A DNA stretch of 37,737 nt from Deltaproteobacteria bacterium (GTDB lineage: Bacteria > Myxococcota_A > Polyangia > Haliangiales > Haliangiaceae), in assembly GCA_013813765.1 (NCBI GenBank), contig JACCRC010000507.1:1-37737 (forward strand), read 5' to 3'. The notes beneath the pieces are model-generated. The model was given only the letters and a program-made list of their open reading frames with translations, ran no database searches and was not told where the DNA came from. Positions 24,120 through 31,482 of this stretch are shown in pieces; the stretch's first letter is position 1; each line of letters opens with the position of its first letter. The position numbers were made by a program, and so were the translations under genes.

Positions 24120-24277
24120 CGGAATCAAAAAAGTGGCTCGTGATGGGCTTCAACTCGTACGGACGCGAAAACTACGTGGTCGGCGCGTACGCGACGGAGG
24201 CGGAAGCAAAGCAGGTGATGGCGGAGAAGCAGAAGGAAGCGAACGCCGATCACATGTGGATCGCCGAGGAGACGTAG
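24116..24277 (+). CDS. 53-residue stand-alone WxVMG-domain protein
   Basis: A short gene starting ATG 24116, overlapping the previous stop as ATGA and ending TAG at 24277. The product begins MTESKKWLVMGFNSYGREN and ends DHMWIAEET. It aligns along its length with residues 206-261 of the upstream protein: KWLVMG with RWKVMG, GRENYVVGAYATEAEAK with ARETYFIGLYETEAAAK, and MWIAEE with LWIVKVE. The conserved pattern suggests a small alpha/beta domain. Function is unknown. Its codon use is a little less G+C-rich than its neighbours at the start (GAATCAAAAAAG). Confidence 0.75.
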   Translation: MTESKKWLVMGFNSYGRENYVVGAYATEAEAKQVMAEKQKEANADHMWIAEET

Positions 24278-24278
24278 G

Positions 24279-24337
24279 AAATGGGGTCGGACCCCTTTTC
24301 TGCACAACTTGCGCAAAAAAGGGGTCCGACCCCATTT
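24279..24337. terminator. perfect 21-base inverted repeat, bidirectional terminator or REP-like element
   Basis: The left arm 24279-24299 (AAATGGGGTCGGACCCC then TTTT) is exactly complementary to 24317-24337, with a 17-base loop. Each arm also contains its own small palindrome (GGGGTC-N-GACCCC). It fills the gap between two convergent genes, 1 base after one stop and 1 base before the other. The T-run after each GACCCC makes it a good terminator in both directions. From memory, near-identical GGGGTC-N-GACCCC sequences flanked by T-runs occur in many proteobacterial genomes as REP-like repeats; no transposase is present here. Confidence 0.85.
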
Positions 24338-24338
24338 T

Positions 24339-24965
24339 CTAGCGGCAGCGACTGACGCGCTCTTCGAGTGCCTTGATCCTCGCGTCCTGCTGCTGGAGTG
24401 CCGCGACCGACGCCGAGAGCAGCGAGTAGAGATCCACCGTGCGGCCATCGGGGGACACGAAGCTCGTGCCCGACGCGTCCTCCGTGATGAAGCCGAGCCG
24501 AGGCTCGCCGCCGTTCTGATCGCTGTAGCGGAACCGCGCGAGGCGCAGGGTCTCCACCTCGCGGGCGACGGCCTGCACGTCGGCGGGGGACAGGTAGCGG
24601 ATGTCCTGCTTGAATTGCGCCGACGAACGCGTGAGGCAGCGGTCGGGAGACTTGTCGACGCACACCAGGTAGTCGCTGACGGCGGTGCGGCCATCCGTGC
24701 ACGTCGTCTCGAGGTAGCAGCTCGCAGCGTTCGATCCGCAGCTGTCCCCGAGCTTGACGCCAGCCTGTGCGCAGCTCGTGAGCCCGCGCGTCGAGGCCGC
24801 GGTGCCGCTGCAGGGGTCGACCGCGATCGGATTCGTCAGCGAGCAATCGGACATGTACTGGAGCGTCGGGCCACCGCTTCCGGTGGGGGATGGATTCTTC
24901 TCGGGCGGAGGTGAGGACCCCGAGCAAGCGGTCAGCAACGCCATGATCACCAGATGTGCACGCAT
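24339..24965 (-). CDS. lipoprotein with C-terminal S74 intramolecular-chaperone domain
   Basis: A 208-residue lipoprotein (LLTAC, lipidated C14). A Ser/Pro tether leads to a cysteine-rich middle (six or more Cys in residues 41-110). Residues about 112-208 are a peptidase S74 domain, the self-cleaving chaperone known from phage tail spikes and endosialidases: SSAQFKQDIRYLSP with a possible Ser/Lys dyad S114/K119, RLGFITEDASG, and a C-terminal coiled coil (AALQQQDARIKALEERV). Such domains assemble trimers and are cut off afterwards. No phage genes are nearby, so this is probably a chromosomal surface protein. Cleavage activity is inferred from the dyad only. Confidence 0.85.
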   Translation of the reverse strand: MRAHLVIMALLTACSGSSPPPEKNPSPTGSGGPTLQYMSDCSLTNPIAVDPCSGTAASTRGLTSCAQAGVKLGDSCGSNAASCYLETTCTDGRTAVSDYLVCVDKSPDRCLTRSSAQFKQDIRYLSPADVQAVAREVETLRLARFRYSDQNGGEPRLGFITEDASGTSFVSPDGRTVDLYSLLSASVAALQQQDARIKALEERVSRCR

Positions 24966-24993
24966 GCCCGACTATCGCACGGCGCTCGGAAGC

Positions 24994-25617
24994 TCACGCC
25001 GCACGGGCCTTCGCCGCACGGCGCTTCGACAGCTCGACACCGATCGCATCCAGGCCCGCGCGATTCGCGGCGACGAGCGCGGTGCCCTGACCGCAGAACG
25101 GATCGACGACGGTGCGCGCGCCGGTCGACTTGATGAACTCGATCGCGACCTCGCATGCGGCGCTTCCCATCGCGCGCGCCCAGCTCATCTTCCCGAGCGA
25201 CGGCAGCACGTCGGGCGTGGAGGCACCGGGCGCGAGGCGGCGCTCGCGACTCACGGCGATCACGTGCGCATATGCAGGGCGGCCGAACGTGGTCATGCCG
25301 GCGGGCACGCGGCACACGACCTTGTGCCAGAGCGCGTGGCTTCCGGCGGCGTCCGCTCCGCACAGCACGAGGTGGCCCTTGTCGATCCAGCGGCCGTCGT
25401 GCTTCACGTCGGTTTGATAGAACACGGCCACCGCGTCGTCGGCGATCGCGCGGCAGGCGAGCGCGACCGTGTCGACGAACCAGCGCTTCCATCCCTCGAC
25501 GCCGAGCAACGGCACCTCGCTGTGATCGGGAAGCGATGTGAAGATCGCGTGATCGTCGGGCAAGCGGCTCGCGAGAAACGCGACGCCGTCGCCGCAGATG
25601 ACATCACGCGCAGCCAC
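24994..25617 (-). CDS. DNA-methylase-like SAM-dependent methyltransferase
   Basis: A 207-residue protein with the motif order of N4/N6 amino-methyltransferases. ICGDGVAFLASRLPDDHAIF is followed by TSLPDHSE where DPPY or SPPY is expected, and the SAM-binding motif VVDPFCGQGTALVAANRAG lies near the C-terminus with GVELSKRRAAKA. The altered catalytic motif (TSLPD) makes DNA methylation uncertain; RNA or another amino group could be the target. No restriction enzyme gene is nearby, so it would be an orphan. The start is GTG with TAGCGT 6 bases upstream. Confidence 0.78.
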   Translation of the reverse strand: MAARDVICGDGVAFLASRLPDDHAIFTSLPDHSEVPLLGVEGWKRWFVDTVALACRAIADDAVAVFYQTDVKHDGRWIDKGHLVLCGADAAGSHALWHKVVCRVPAGMTTFGRPAYAHVIAVSRERRLAPGASTPDVLPSLGKMSWARAMGSAACEVAIEFIKSTGARTVVDPFCGQGTALVAANRAGLDAIGVELSKRRAAKARAA

Positions 25618-25623
25618 GCGCAG

Positions 25624-25629
25624 ACGCTA
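25624..25629 (-). promoter_or_regulatory. putative -10 box TAGCGT, leaderless start
   Basis: On the minus strand TAGCGT ends 6 bases before the GTG start at 25617. It lies immediately beside the stop of the upstream MBL-fold gene at 25627, partly overlapping it. Confidence 0.45.
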
Positions 25630-26580
25630 CTGCGGATCAATGACGAAGTCGTCGTACAGGACGGGGTTCCCAGGCGGCGTTGCACCGAGCTGCGTGAGCG
25701 CGGCGTTTAGCTGGGTCACGTGCGCGGCGGAGAGCTGCAGCACGTGCTCGGCGGGCTGGTAGGTCGTGCCGTACGGATAGACCTGCTTCGGCGTCGAGGT
25801 CATCTCGATGTGCGCGCCGGGGACGTGCGAGACGGGGTGCGCCGCCACGAACTGGGCGAGCCGGCTGATGCTGGTGCGGTAGGTCGCCCAGTCGTTGATG
25901 AACAGGAGGCCGGGATAGAGCGAGTCTCCGGTGAAGAGCAGGCCGGTCTTTCGATCGTAGAACGCGAGGTGCGTCGGCTCGTGACCGGGGATCGCGAGCA
26001 CGTCGAGGATCCGGCCACCGAGATCGATCGAGCCGGTCGTGGTCGGCCACGTGGTGATGCCGAACTGCGCCTGGATCGCGGCGCGCGTCGTGCCGACGAG
26101 GGTCGTGTTCGGCTGACCGGCGAACCGCGAATCACCGGCGACGTGATCACCGTGCGCGTGCGAGTGCGCGGCGATCACGTGCTTCGCGCCGACGAGCGTG
26201 CGGACCTGATCGCGCAGCGTGACGGTGTTCGTCCCGCCGGTGTCGATCACGAGCGCCTTCGTCTGTCCCTGGATCACGTAGATGAACGGCGCCTCGAACG
26301 TGCGGCACTTGTTCTGGCGGATGATGTGAACGGTCGAGTTGTACGCGTGGACCTGGATCTCGGGATCGGTGTTGGCGCCGCAGTTCGCGGAGCCATGCAT
26401 CCATGTGACGGTGAGGGAACCACCGTCGAGCGTCCCGGCCGGCGCGTCGGGGTTACCGCCGCCGGGCGCATCGCTGCTACTGCCTGCAGGCGCATCGACG
26501 GCACTGCCACCTGGGAGAGGGGCGGTGCCGGTGCACGCGGTCAGGACGATCGCGACCCCCAGCTTGATGGCGCGGAACAC
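25627..26580 (-). CDS. MBL-fold metallo-hydrolase lipoprotein
   Basis: A 317-residue lipoprotein (LTAC, lipidated C16) with a Ser/Asp/Ala/Pro tether of repeated DAP triplets (residues 29-48), then a metallo-beta-lactamase-fold hydrolase. The zinc motif is HAHGDH (H141, H143, D145, H146); further ligands are probably the His in IPGHEPTHL and the Asp in LLFTGDSLYPG. Substrate unknown; related proteins hydrolyse thioesters, lactones or lactams. Located outside the cytoplasm. The start is GTG with no promoter box recognised. The DAP tether style is common in Kofleriaceae-like genomes, in my recollection. Confidence 0.9.
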   Translation of the reverse strand: MFRAIKLGVAIVLTACTGTAPLPGGSAVDAPAGSSSDAPGGGNPDAPAGTLDGGSLTVTWMHGSANCGANTDPEIQVHAYNSTVHIIRQNKCRTFEAPFIYVIQGQTKALVIDTGGTNTVTLRDQVRTLVGAKHVIAAHSHAHGDHVAGDSRFAGQPNTTLVGTTRAAIQAQFGITTWPTTTGSIDLGGRILDVLAIPGHEPTHLAFYDRKTGLLFTGDSLYPGLLFINDWATYRTSISRLAQFVAAHPVSHVPGAHIEMTSTPKQVYPYGTTYQPAEHVLQLSAAHVTQLNAALTQLGATPPGNPVLYDDFVIDPQ

Positions 26581-26663
26581 AGGCGTGGTCGAAGCATCAA
26601 CCAGGCCGCTTCACGCGCCAAGCGTTTCGGCGGCTTGCGAGCCGCCGGCCGGGACTGTAGCCC

Positions 26664-26870
26664 TCAGGCGAGACCGATCAAGCCCTGCCTGCGCAGGGTC
26701 TTGAGCTGCTTGCGCAGCTCCCTGTCGACGAGCTCTTCGCGCATACCCGGCGAGGCGTCGAGGATCGCGTTGTACGCGGCACTCACGAACTCCTCCGAGT
26801 CGACGCCGTCTTTCGCGGCCACCTGCGCGGCCCGAGCCAGAAGCTCCAGGAACGAGTTGGTCGTGGACAT
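26664..26870 (-). CDS. hypothetical protein, 68 aa
   Basis: A short, mostly helical and charged soluble protein: MSTTNSFLELLARAAQVAAK, EEFVSAAYNAILDASPGMREE, and a basic end (RKQLKTLRRQGLIG). No signal, membrane segment or known domain. A longer in-frame start at 26912 is rejected because the added residues run through low-coding sequence, while AATACT, one base off TANNNT, ends 7 bases before 26870. It lies between the GreA/B-like gene and the MBL gene on the same strand. Function unknown. Confidence 0.55.
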   Translation of the reverse strand: MSTTNSFLELLARAAQVAAKDGVDSEEFVSAAYNAILDASPGMREELVDRELRKQLKTLRRQGLIGLA

Positions 26871-26927
26871 GAGGACCAGTATTGGCATCGCAGGGGCCCA
26901 TGTAACCTGCACGATCGGGGGATCCGA

Positions 26928-27401
26928 TCAGCGAATCGCGGAGATCACGAACGCGCGCGTCTTGCCCGGGAGCTTCAGCTCGACCTCGTCGTCGACGCGC
27001 TTGCCGAGGAGCGCACGGCCAAGCGGCGACGACGTCGTCACGACCTGCACGTTGCTGGACAGCACCGTTCCGCCACCCGCCGGTGCGAGGAAGAAGGTCT
27101 GCTCTTCTCCCTCCTCGTCGACGGTGACCAGCGCGCTCATCGCGGCAGGCGCACCGGCGGCGAACGTGCGCAGCTCGAGGCGGGTCACGTCGGCGACGGC
27201 GGTCTCCAGATCGACCACGCGCTGCGCGACCCCGCGCGCGAGGTAGCTCTGCTCGAGACCGCGCGTGTCCTTGTCGTTCTCCGCCTTCGCCTCTGCATGC
27301 GTGGCGCCCTCGATCGCCGCCGCGTGCGCAGCACGTGCAGCGGCGAGCGCTTCCTCGAGCGCCGCCACCAGCTCGGTGCGGAGCGCGGCCTTGTCCTTCA
27401 T
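26928..27401 (-). CDS. GreA/GreB-family transcription elongation factor-like protein
   Basis: A 157-residue protein. The N-terminal helical hairpin (about 1-75) ends in AENDKDTRGLEQSYLARG, and the C-terminal FKBP-like domain contains TSSPLGRALLGKRVDDEVEL and FVISAIR, as in Gre factors. Gre proteins enter the RNA polymerase secondary channel and stimulate cleavage of backtracked RNA. Here the usual GDLSENAEY tip is replaced by ENDKDTRGLE, which still offers acidic residues, so cleavage activity is uncertain. ATG 27401 overlaps the stop of the cysteine-synthase-like gene (ATGA). An upstream extension of the frame is a shadow. Confidence 0.82.
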   Translation of the reverse strand: MKDKAALRTELVAALEEALAAARAAHAAAIEGATHAEAKAENDKDTRGLEQSYLARGVAQRVVDLETAVADVTRLELRTFAAGAPAAMSALVTVDEEGEEQTFFLAPAGGGTVLSSNVQVVTTSSPLGRALLGKRVDDEVELKLPGKTRAFVISAIR

Positions 27402-28333
27402 TTGGTGACGTCGTCGAACAGGTCGGTCGAGAAGTAGCGCTCCATGCGATCGCACAGCACGGTCGCGATCGTCTTGCCCGCTCCAAGGCGCTTCGCCATC
27501 GCGCGCGCCGCTGCGAAGTTGAGCCCGCTCGACGGTCCGACCGGCATCCCGCGCTGACACAGCTCGCGCGTTGCTGCGATCGCCTCGCGCTCGTCGATCT
27601 TGATGTCCTCGTCGAGCCCGATCTCGGTGGCGTCCATCAGCGTCGACAGTCCTTCGACGATGCCCGGGATGCCCCCGCACACCTCGGGCTGTCCCGCGAA
27701 GCACGCACTGCCCTTCTCCGGAACCGCGCGCGCGATCCGCGTGGAGTGCCCCGCCTCCTTCAGCGCGCGCGCGATGCCCATCAGCGTGCCGCCGGTACCG
27801 ACCCCCGCGACGAAGCCGTGGATCGTGGTGCCGACCTGCTGGATCAGCTCGGGCCCGGTCTCGCGCTGATGTGCACGCGCGTTGAGCGGGTTCTCGAACT
27901 GCCGTGTCAGGAACACGCGCGGATCCTCCGCCGCCATCCGCCGCGTCTCCTCGATCGCGCCGAGCACACCGCCCTCTCGCGGGGTCAGCACCGCTTCTCC
28001 ACCGTAGCGCTTGATGATCAAGAGGCGCTCGCGGCTGACGTTCTCCGGCATCACCGCGCGGAACTTCACGCCGATCACGGCGCACGCCATCGCCAGCGAG
28101 ATCGAGGTGGACCCGCTGGAGGCCTCGCAGACGATCGTGTCCTCGGTGATCGCCCCCGTCTCCACGCCGTGCCCCAGGATGAAGGCCGCCACGCGGTCCT
28201 TGGTCGACCCGGAAGGCAGCAAGTACTCCAGCTTGAGCCAGATCGTGCAGCCCGATGCTTCGTCGTTGTAGGGGATGGCGATGGTCCGGGCCGCCATCCG
28301 TATCAACGTGGCCTTCCGGTCCTCGAGCGTCAC
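27398..28333 (-). CDS. PLP-dependent cysteine synthase family protein
   Basis: A 311-residue fold-type II PLP enzyme. The Schiff-base Lys is K45 in LPSGSTKDRVA, SSGSTSISLA is the substrate-binding loop, and VGTGGTLMGIARAL binds the PLP phosphate. Family members make cysteine or related amino acids by beta-replacement. The usual N-terminal IGNTPL is poorly kept (AIPYNDEASG), so this may be a side branch with a different substrate. TAGATT 6 bases upstream supports the GTG start at 28333; ATG 28297 is an alternative. It is coupled to the Gre-like gene downstream. Divergent from the HEAT-like lipoprotein gene. Confidence 0.88.
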   Translation of the reverse strand: MTLEDRKATLIRMAARTIAIPYNDEASGCTIWLKLEYLLPSGSTKDRVAAFILGHGVETGAITEDTIVCEASSGSTSISLAMACAVIGVKFRAVMPENVSRERLLIIKRYGGEAVLTPREGGVLGAIEETRRMAAEDPRVFLTRQFENPLNARAHQRETGPELIQQVGTTIHGFVAGVGTGGTLMGIARALKEAGHSTRIARAVPEKGSACFAGQPEVCGGIPGIVEGLSTLMDATEIGLDEDIKIDEREAIAATRELCQRGMPVGPSSGLNFAAARAMAKRLGAGKTIATVLCDRMERYFSTDLFDDVTK

Positions 28334-28339
28334 GAGCGC

Positions 28340-28345
28340 AATCTA
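28340..28345 (-). promoter_or_regulatory. putative -10 box TAGATT, leaderless start
   Basis: On the minus strand TAGATT ends 6 bases before the GTG start at 28333. It favours that start over ATG 28297. Confidence 0.5.
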
Positions 28346-28383
28346 CTTGATATCTCCGCCAGAACGAGTCTAGAAGGCTGCCT

Positions 28384-29502
28384 GTGAAGCGACTTCTGGC
28401 GGCGGGTGGGGTGCTGGCGACCGTGTTCGTTTCGGTTGCCTGCACCAAGGTCGAGGACGCGAGCACCACCACGCGGGCGGGGGCGCGCAAGGTGGTTGAA
28501 GGCTCGCGTGCGTCGAGGCCATCGGGCCTCGAGAAATTGATCGTGGATCTCGAGAGCTGCGGCCTCGAGGGGTACCAGATCACCTCGACCTGTCCCGCGA
28601 TGATCGCACTGTCGGCCGAGCTCTCGCAGCGCGCGCCTGGCAGGGCGGAGCTGTCAGTGGCACTCGGTGCGAAGCTCCTCGCCGAGCGCGCGCCGGCCGT
28701 GCGCGTGCAGGCAGCTGCGATGCTCGGCCGCGACGCGAGCAGCCGCGATGTCATCGTCGATGCTGCGCGCCGCGAGATCGATCCACGCGTGCGCGAGGCA
28801 ATGATCCACACGGTCGGTCCCGATGCGGCGCGCTATCCGCGCGTGGCCGCGTTCGTCCTCGAATCCACGCAGCACGCGTCGGTTCCAGTGCGGGCGCGTG
28901 CCCTCGCCGCGCTCACGCTTCCCGCGAATCGCACCGTGCCCGGCGGCGCCGAGCGCGTGCTCGCGATGGCCGAGCGCGAGCCGGATCCGCGGCTGCGCCG
29001 CGAGGCGTGCGCGTCGGGCGGCAGGCTTGGCAACGACGTGTTCCTGCCATTCTACGAGCGCGTCACCGAGACCGTCACCGACCCCGAGCTGCACGCCGCG
29101 TGCATGGAGGGCGTCGTCGCGATGTTCCACAACGCGCCCGCGTTCGACACGTCGAGCGAAGGTGCGTATCGGCTGTTCCTGCGCCGCATCGAGGCGCAGC
29201 CGCGCACCCAGCAGTCGCCGCCGTGGCAGGTGATGTCGGCGTTCTGCTACGACTCGCGCGAAGCGGACCTCGAGCGACTCGCCGCGTGGCGCCGCCAGGC
29301 AACCTGGTTCGAGCCGACCGCCGTCAAGACGGCGCTCACGTCGGTGATCGCCGATCCCGCCGCGAGCTGGAAGGCGCGCGCCGGGGCCGTCGAGTCGATG
29401 GTCGGCCTCGGAGCGACGAAGGCGGAGCTGAAGGCGCTCGAGGTACGGGCACCCGGTGACAGCCGCGTGCTGGCCACGCTCGATCGCGCCATCGCCGAGT
29501 AG
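28384..29502 (+). CDS. HEAT-repeat-like lipoprotein
   Basis: A 372-residue lipoprotein (VSVAC, lipidated C20) whose mature part is almost all helical and rich in Ala and Arg. It has a recurring pattern like HEAT/PBS repeats (AERAPAVRVQAAAMLGRD, DPRVREAMIHTVGPD, SVPVRARALAALTLP, EPDPRLRREACASGGRLGND). Such solenoids usually bind proteins. Start is GTG 28384; TAGAAG, one base off TANNNT, precedes it. It is divergent from the cysteine-synthase-like gene across 50 bases. Partner and role unknown. Confidence 0.78.
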   Translation: MKRLLAAGGVLATVFVSVACTKVEDASTTTRAGARKVVEGSRASRPSGLEKLIVDLESCGLEGYQITSTCPAMIALSAELSQRAPGRAELSVALGAKLLAERAPAVRVQAAAMLGRDASSRDVIVDAARREIDPRVREAMIHTVGPDAARYPRVAAFVLESTQHASVPVRARALAALTLPANRTVPGGAERVLAMAEREPDPRLRREACASGGRLGNDVFLPFYERVTETVTDPELHAACMEGVVAMFHNAPAFDTSSEGAYRLFLRRIEAQPRTQQSPPWQVMSAFCYDSREADLERLAAWRRQATWFEPTAVKTALTSVIADPAASWKARAGAVESMVGLGATKAELKALEVRAPGDSRVLATLDRAIAE

Positions 29503-29519
29503 CGCCTCACCGGATCGGG

Positions 29520-29525
29520 TATGAT
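29520..29525 (+). promoter_or_regulatory. putative -10 box TATGAT, leaderless start
   Basis: TATGAT ends 9 bases before GTG 29535 of the EAL gene. It favours that codon over the second GTG at 29538. Confidence 0.5.
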
Positions 29526-29534
29526 GAGATCTTC

Positions 29535-30371
29535 GTGGTGAAGCGCACGACTATCGTCCCGCCGTTCGGTGCGAATCCACCGCCGCACACGCATGCGATC
29601 CGCCGCGTGCTCGACGAGCGTACCGTGTGGATGGCCTACCAGCCCGTCGTCGATCTGCGCACGCGCAAGGTCTTCGCGTACGAGGCGCTGGTCCGCTCGA
29701 AGGCGCCGGAGTTCGCGACGCCGCCCGATCTGTTCAACGCTGCCGTCGAGCACGCGTGCACCGGCGAGCTCGGCCGGATGCTGCGCGAGATGTCGCTCGT
29801 GGGCTGCCCGAACTTTCCGTTGTTCCTGAACATCCACCCCGCCGAGCTCAACGAGCGATACATCGTCCAGCCCGACGATCCGATCTTCCAGCACGATCGC
29901 GACGTCTACCTCGAGATCACCGAGGGCGTTCCGCTCTCGCACTTCCATCTCTGCCAGACGATCCTCAGCGAGGTCCGCGATCGTGGCGTGTATCTCGTCG
30001 TCGATGATCTCGGCGCCGGCTACTCGAACCTCAAGTATATCGCCGACCTTCAGCCCCGCGCCGTGAAGCTCGACCGCGGTCTGATCGCCGGGCTCAACAC
30101 GACGTCCCGCCTCTTCAAGCTCGTGTCCGCGATCGTCGTGCTGTGCCACGAGCTCGGCGCCGTCGTCGTCGCCGAAGGAATCGAGACCGTCGAGGAGCTC
30201 GAGGCGGTGATCGAGTCCGGCGCACAGTACGGCCAGGGCTACCTGCTCGCGCGTCCCGCGTTCCCGCTCCCCGAGGTCAAGTGGCCCGAGGAGCTACTCG
30301 ATGGCTCGCGCCGCCGCGGCACGAAGCACACGCTGAAGCCGCGCACGACGACACGTACCCGTCGGCGCTGA
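29535..30371 (+). CDS. EAL domain protein, likely cyclic-di-GMP phosphodiesterase
   Basis: A 278-residue stand-alone EAL domain, an enzyme class that hydrolyses cyclic di-GMP to pGpG. The metal and catalytic residues all appear present: E50 in EALVRS, N100 in LNIHP, E128 in LEITE, D158 and D159 in DDLGAGYS, K179 in VKLDRG, E215 in AEGIE and Q235 in QGYLLA. There is no sensor domain; the short N-terminus and a basic C-terminal tail (RRRGTKHTLKPR) are the only additions, the latter perhaps for nucleic acid or membrane contact. Probably cytosolic and active. Could counter the PilZ receptor encoded at 16767. Confidence 0.92.
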   Translation: MVKRTTIVPPFGANPPPHTHAIRRVLDERTVWMAYQPVVDLRTRKVFAYEALVRSKAPEFATPPDLFNAAVEHACTGELGRMLREMSLVGCPNFPLFLNIHPAELNERYIVQPDDPIFQHDRDVYLEITEGVPLSHFHLCQTILSEVRDRGVYLVVDDLGAGYSNLKYIADLQPRAVKLDRGLIAGLNTTSRLFKLVSAIVVLCHELGAVVVAEGIETVEELEAVIESGAQYGQGYLLARPAFPLPEVKWPEELLDGSRRRGTKHTLKPRTTTRTRRR

Positions 30372-30375
30372 CCCA

Positions 30376-31434
30376 TTATTGCGGCAGCGGAACGACCTCG
30401 GGAGCGACCGAGCCCTGGTCGTGGCGGTGCGCGACGAGCAAGCGGTCGTTCGCCCACGCGAGTGCGGGCGTCGCGTGCGAGTACGGATCGGCCCACGCGC
30501 GCACCATCGAGCCGCTCTCGATCACGCGCGTGACGGTCGCGCCTTCATTCGCCGTGTATCCGACCGCGAACGCGTTGGCGCCTGCGGCGACGAGCGAGAA
30601 CTCTGACTCCGGTGTCGCGTCGGTGAGAGCTTTTGACCACACGACCTTGCCCTTCGCGGTCATCCAGCCGAGGTGCGCCTTACCGGCGTCATCGCGCAGC
30701 GCCACGAGGCACGAGCTCTGCGTGCACGCGATACCGGCGAGCTGGTGCTTCGGGCCAACGGGCACGCGGTACACGTCGCTGTCGCAGCCCTTCTGACCGC
30801 AGAAGTTGATGAACGTGCGGTTCCCGCTCTCGCGCCACACGAGCGCGATGTTGGTGCCCGCCGAGGTGACGCCGCACCACGTGGTCGCGGTGGCCGTCGA
30901 CTCCGTGAGCAGCTCGGCGTCACTGCCAAGCGCCTGCGCTCGCTTGCCCGTCGGGCCGTGCAGCACCCAGACGCGGCCATCCTTCTCGAGCCAGCCGACG
31001 CCCCAGCGGAGCGCGTTGCTCGCGGTGCCGTCGCACAGCTGGGTGGCCTTCTTGCCCCACTTCGAGACCTCGCCGAGCTTGCCGTCGCCGGTGACGAGCG
31101 CGAGCGAGACCTTGTCTCCGCCGAGCCACGCCATCGCGGTGCCGGCGCTGGTGCCCAGCACGCGCGCGTGCGGAGCGATCACGGGGACCGCCCGGCGGCC
31201 GGCGAGCGCACCGTCGCGGTCGGTCTCGATGACGTGGCGGTCGGTGCGGGTGCCCTCGAGGACGACGAAGCCGCCGGAGAGCACGGCGGTCTGGAGGTCG
31301 CGAGTCTCGGCAACCTCCTTCGGCGGAGCCGAGCCGACACGGTTGATCGAAAACCCGACAGTGATCGCCGCAGCGGCGAACAGGCCGACGAAGACGGGCC
31401 GGTGCGATCCCTCTCGGGTGGCGATGCTCTGCAT
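30376..31434 (-). CDS. membrane-anchored beta-propeller-like protein
   Basis: A 352-residue protein with one N-terminal membrane segment (about 13-30, VFVGLFAAAAITVGFSI) and an outside part made of repeating beta-strand blocks such as RVLGTSAGTAMAWLGGDKVS, NALRWGVGWLEKDGRVWVLH and SSCLVALRDDAGKAHLGWM. This is compatible with a propeller, but no named repeat is clear. Several Cys (QLCDGT, TWCGV, NFCGQKGCDSD, IACTQSSC) suggest disulfides. TATGGT 6 bases before ATG 31434 selects this start over ATG 31458. Function unknown; the gene is 4 bases from the end of the convergent EAL gene. Confidence 0.75.
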   Translation of the reverse strand: MQSIATREGSHRPVFVGLFAAAAITVGFSINRVGSAPPKEVAETRDLQTAVLSGGFVVLEGTRTDRHVIETDRDGALAGRRAVPVIAPHARVLGTSAGTAMAWLGGDKVSLALVTGDGKLGEVSKWGKKATQLCDGTASNALRWGVGWLEKDGRVWVLHGPTGKRAQALGSDAELLTESTATATTWCGVTSAGTNIALVWRESGNRTFINFCGQKGCDSDVYRVPVGPKHQLAGIACTQSSCLVALRDDAGKAHLGWMTAKGKVVWSKALTDATPESEFSLVAAGANAFAVGYTANEGATVTRVIESGSMVRAWADPYSHATPALAWANDRLLVAHRHDQGSVAPEVVPLPQ

Positions 31435-31440
31435 GCGGGC

Positions 31441-31446
31441 ACCATA
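31441..31446 (-). promoter_or_regulatory. putative -10 box TATGGT, leaderless start
   Basis: On the minus strand TATGGT ends 6 bases before ATG 31434. The alternative start at 31458 would lie upstream of this box. Confidence 0.5.
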
Positions 31447-31482
31447 CACGGGTGGCATGCGGACTGCAGCCGTCCGTTCCCC

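Noticed and set aside
24279..24337. Inverted repeat considered as the ends of an insertion sequence
   Set aside because: Only 17 bases lie between the arms; there is no transposase and no target duplication visible.
26928..28811. Long form of the Gre-like gene starting upstream of 27401
   Set aside because: The extra part overlaps the cysteine-synthase-like gene in another frame; ATG 27401 makes an ATGA overlap.
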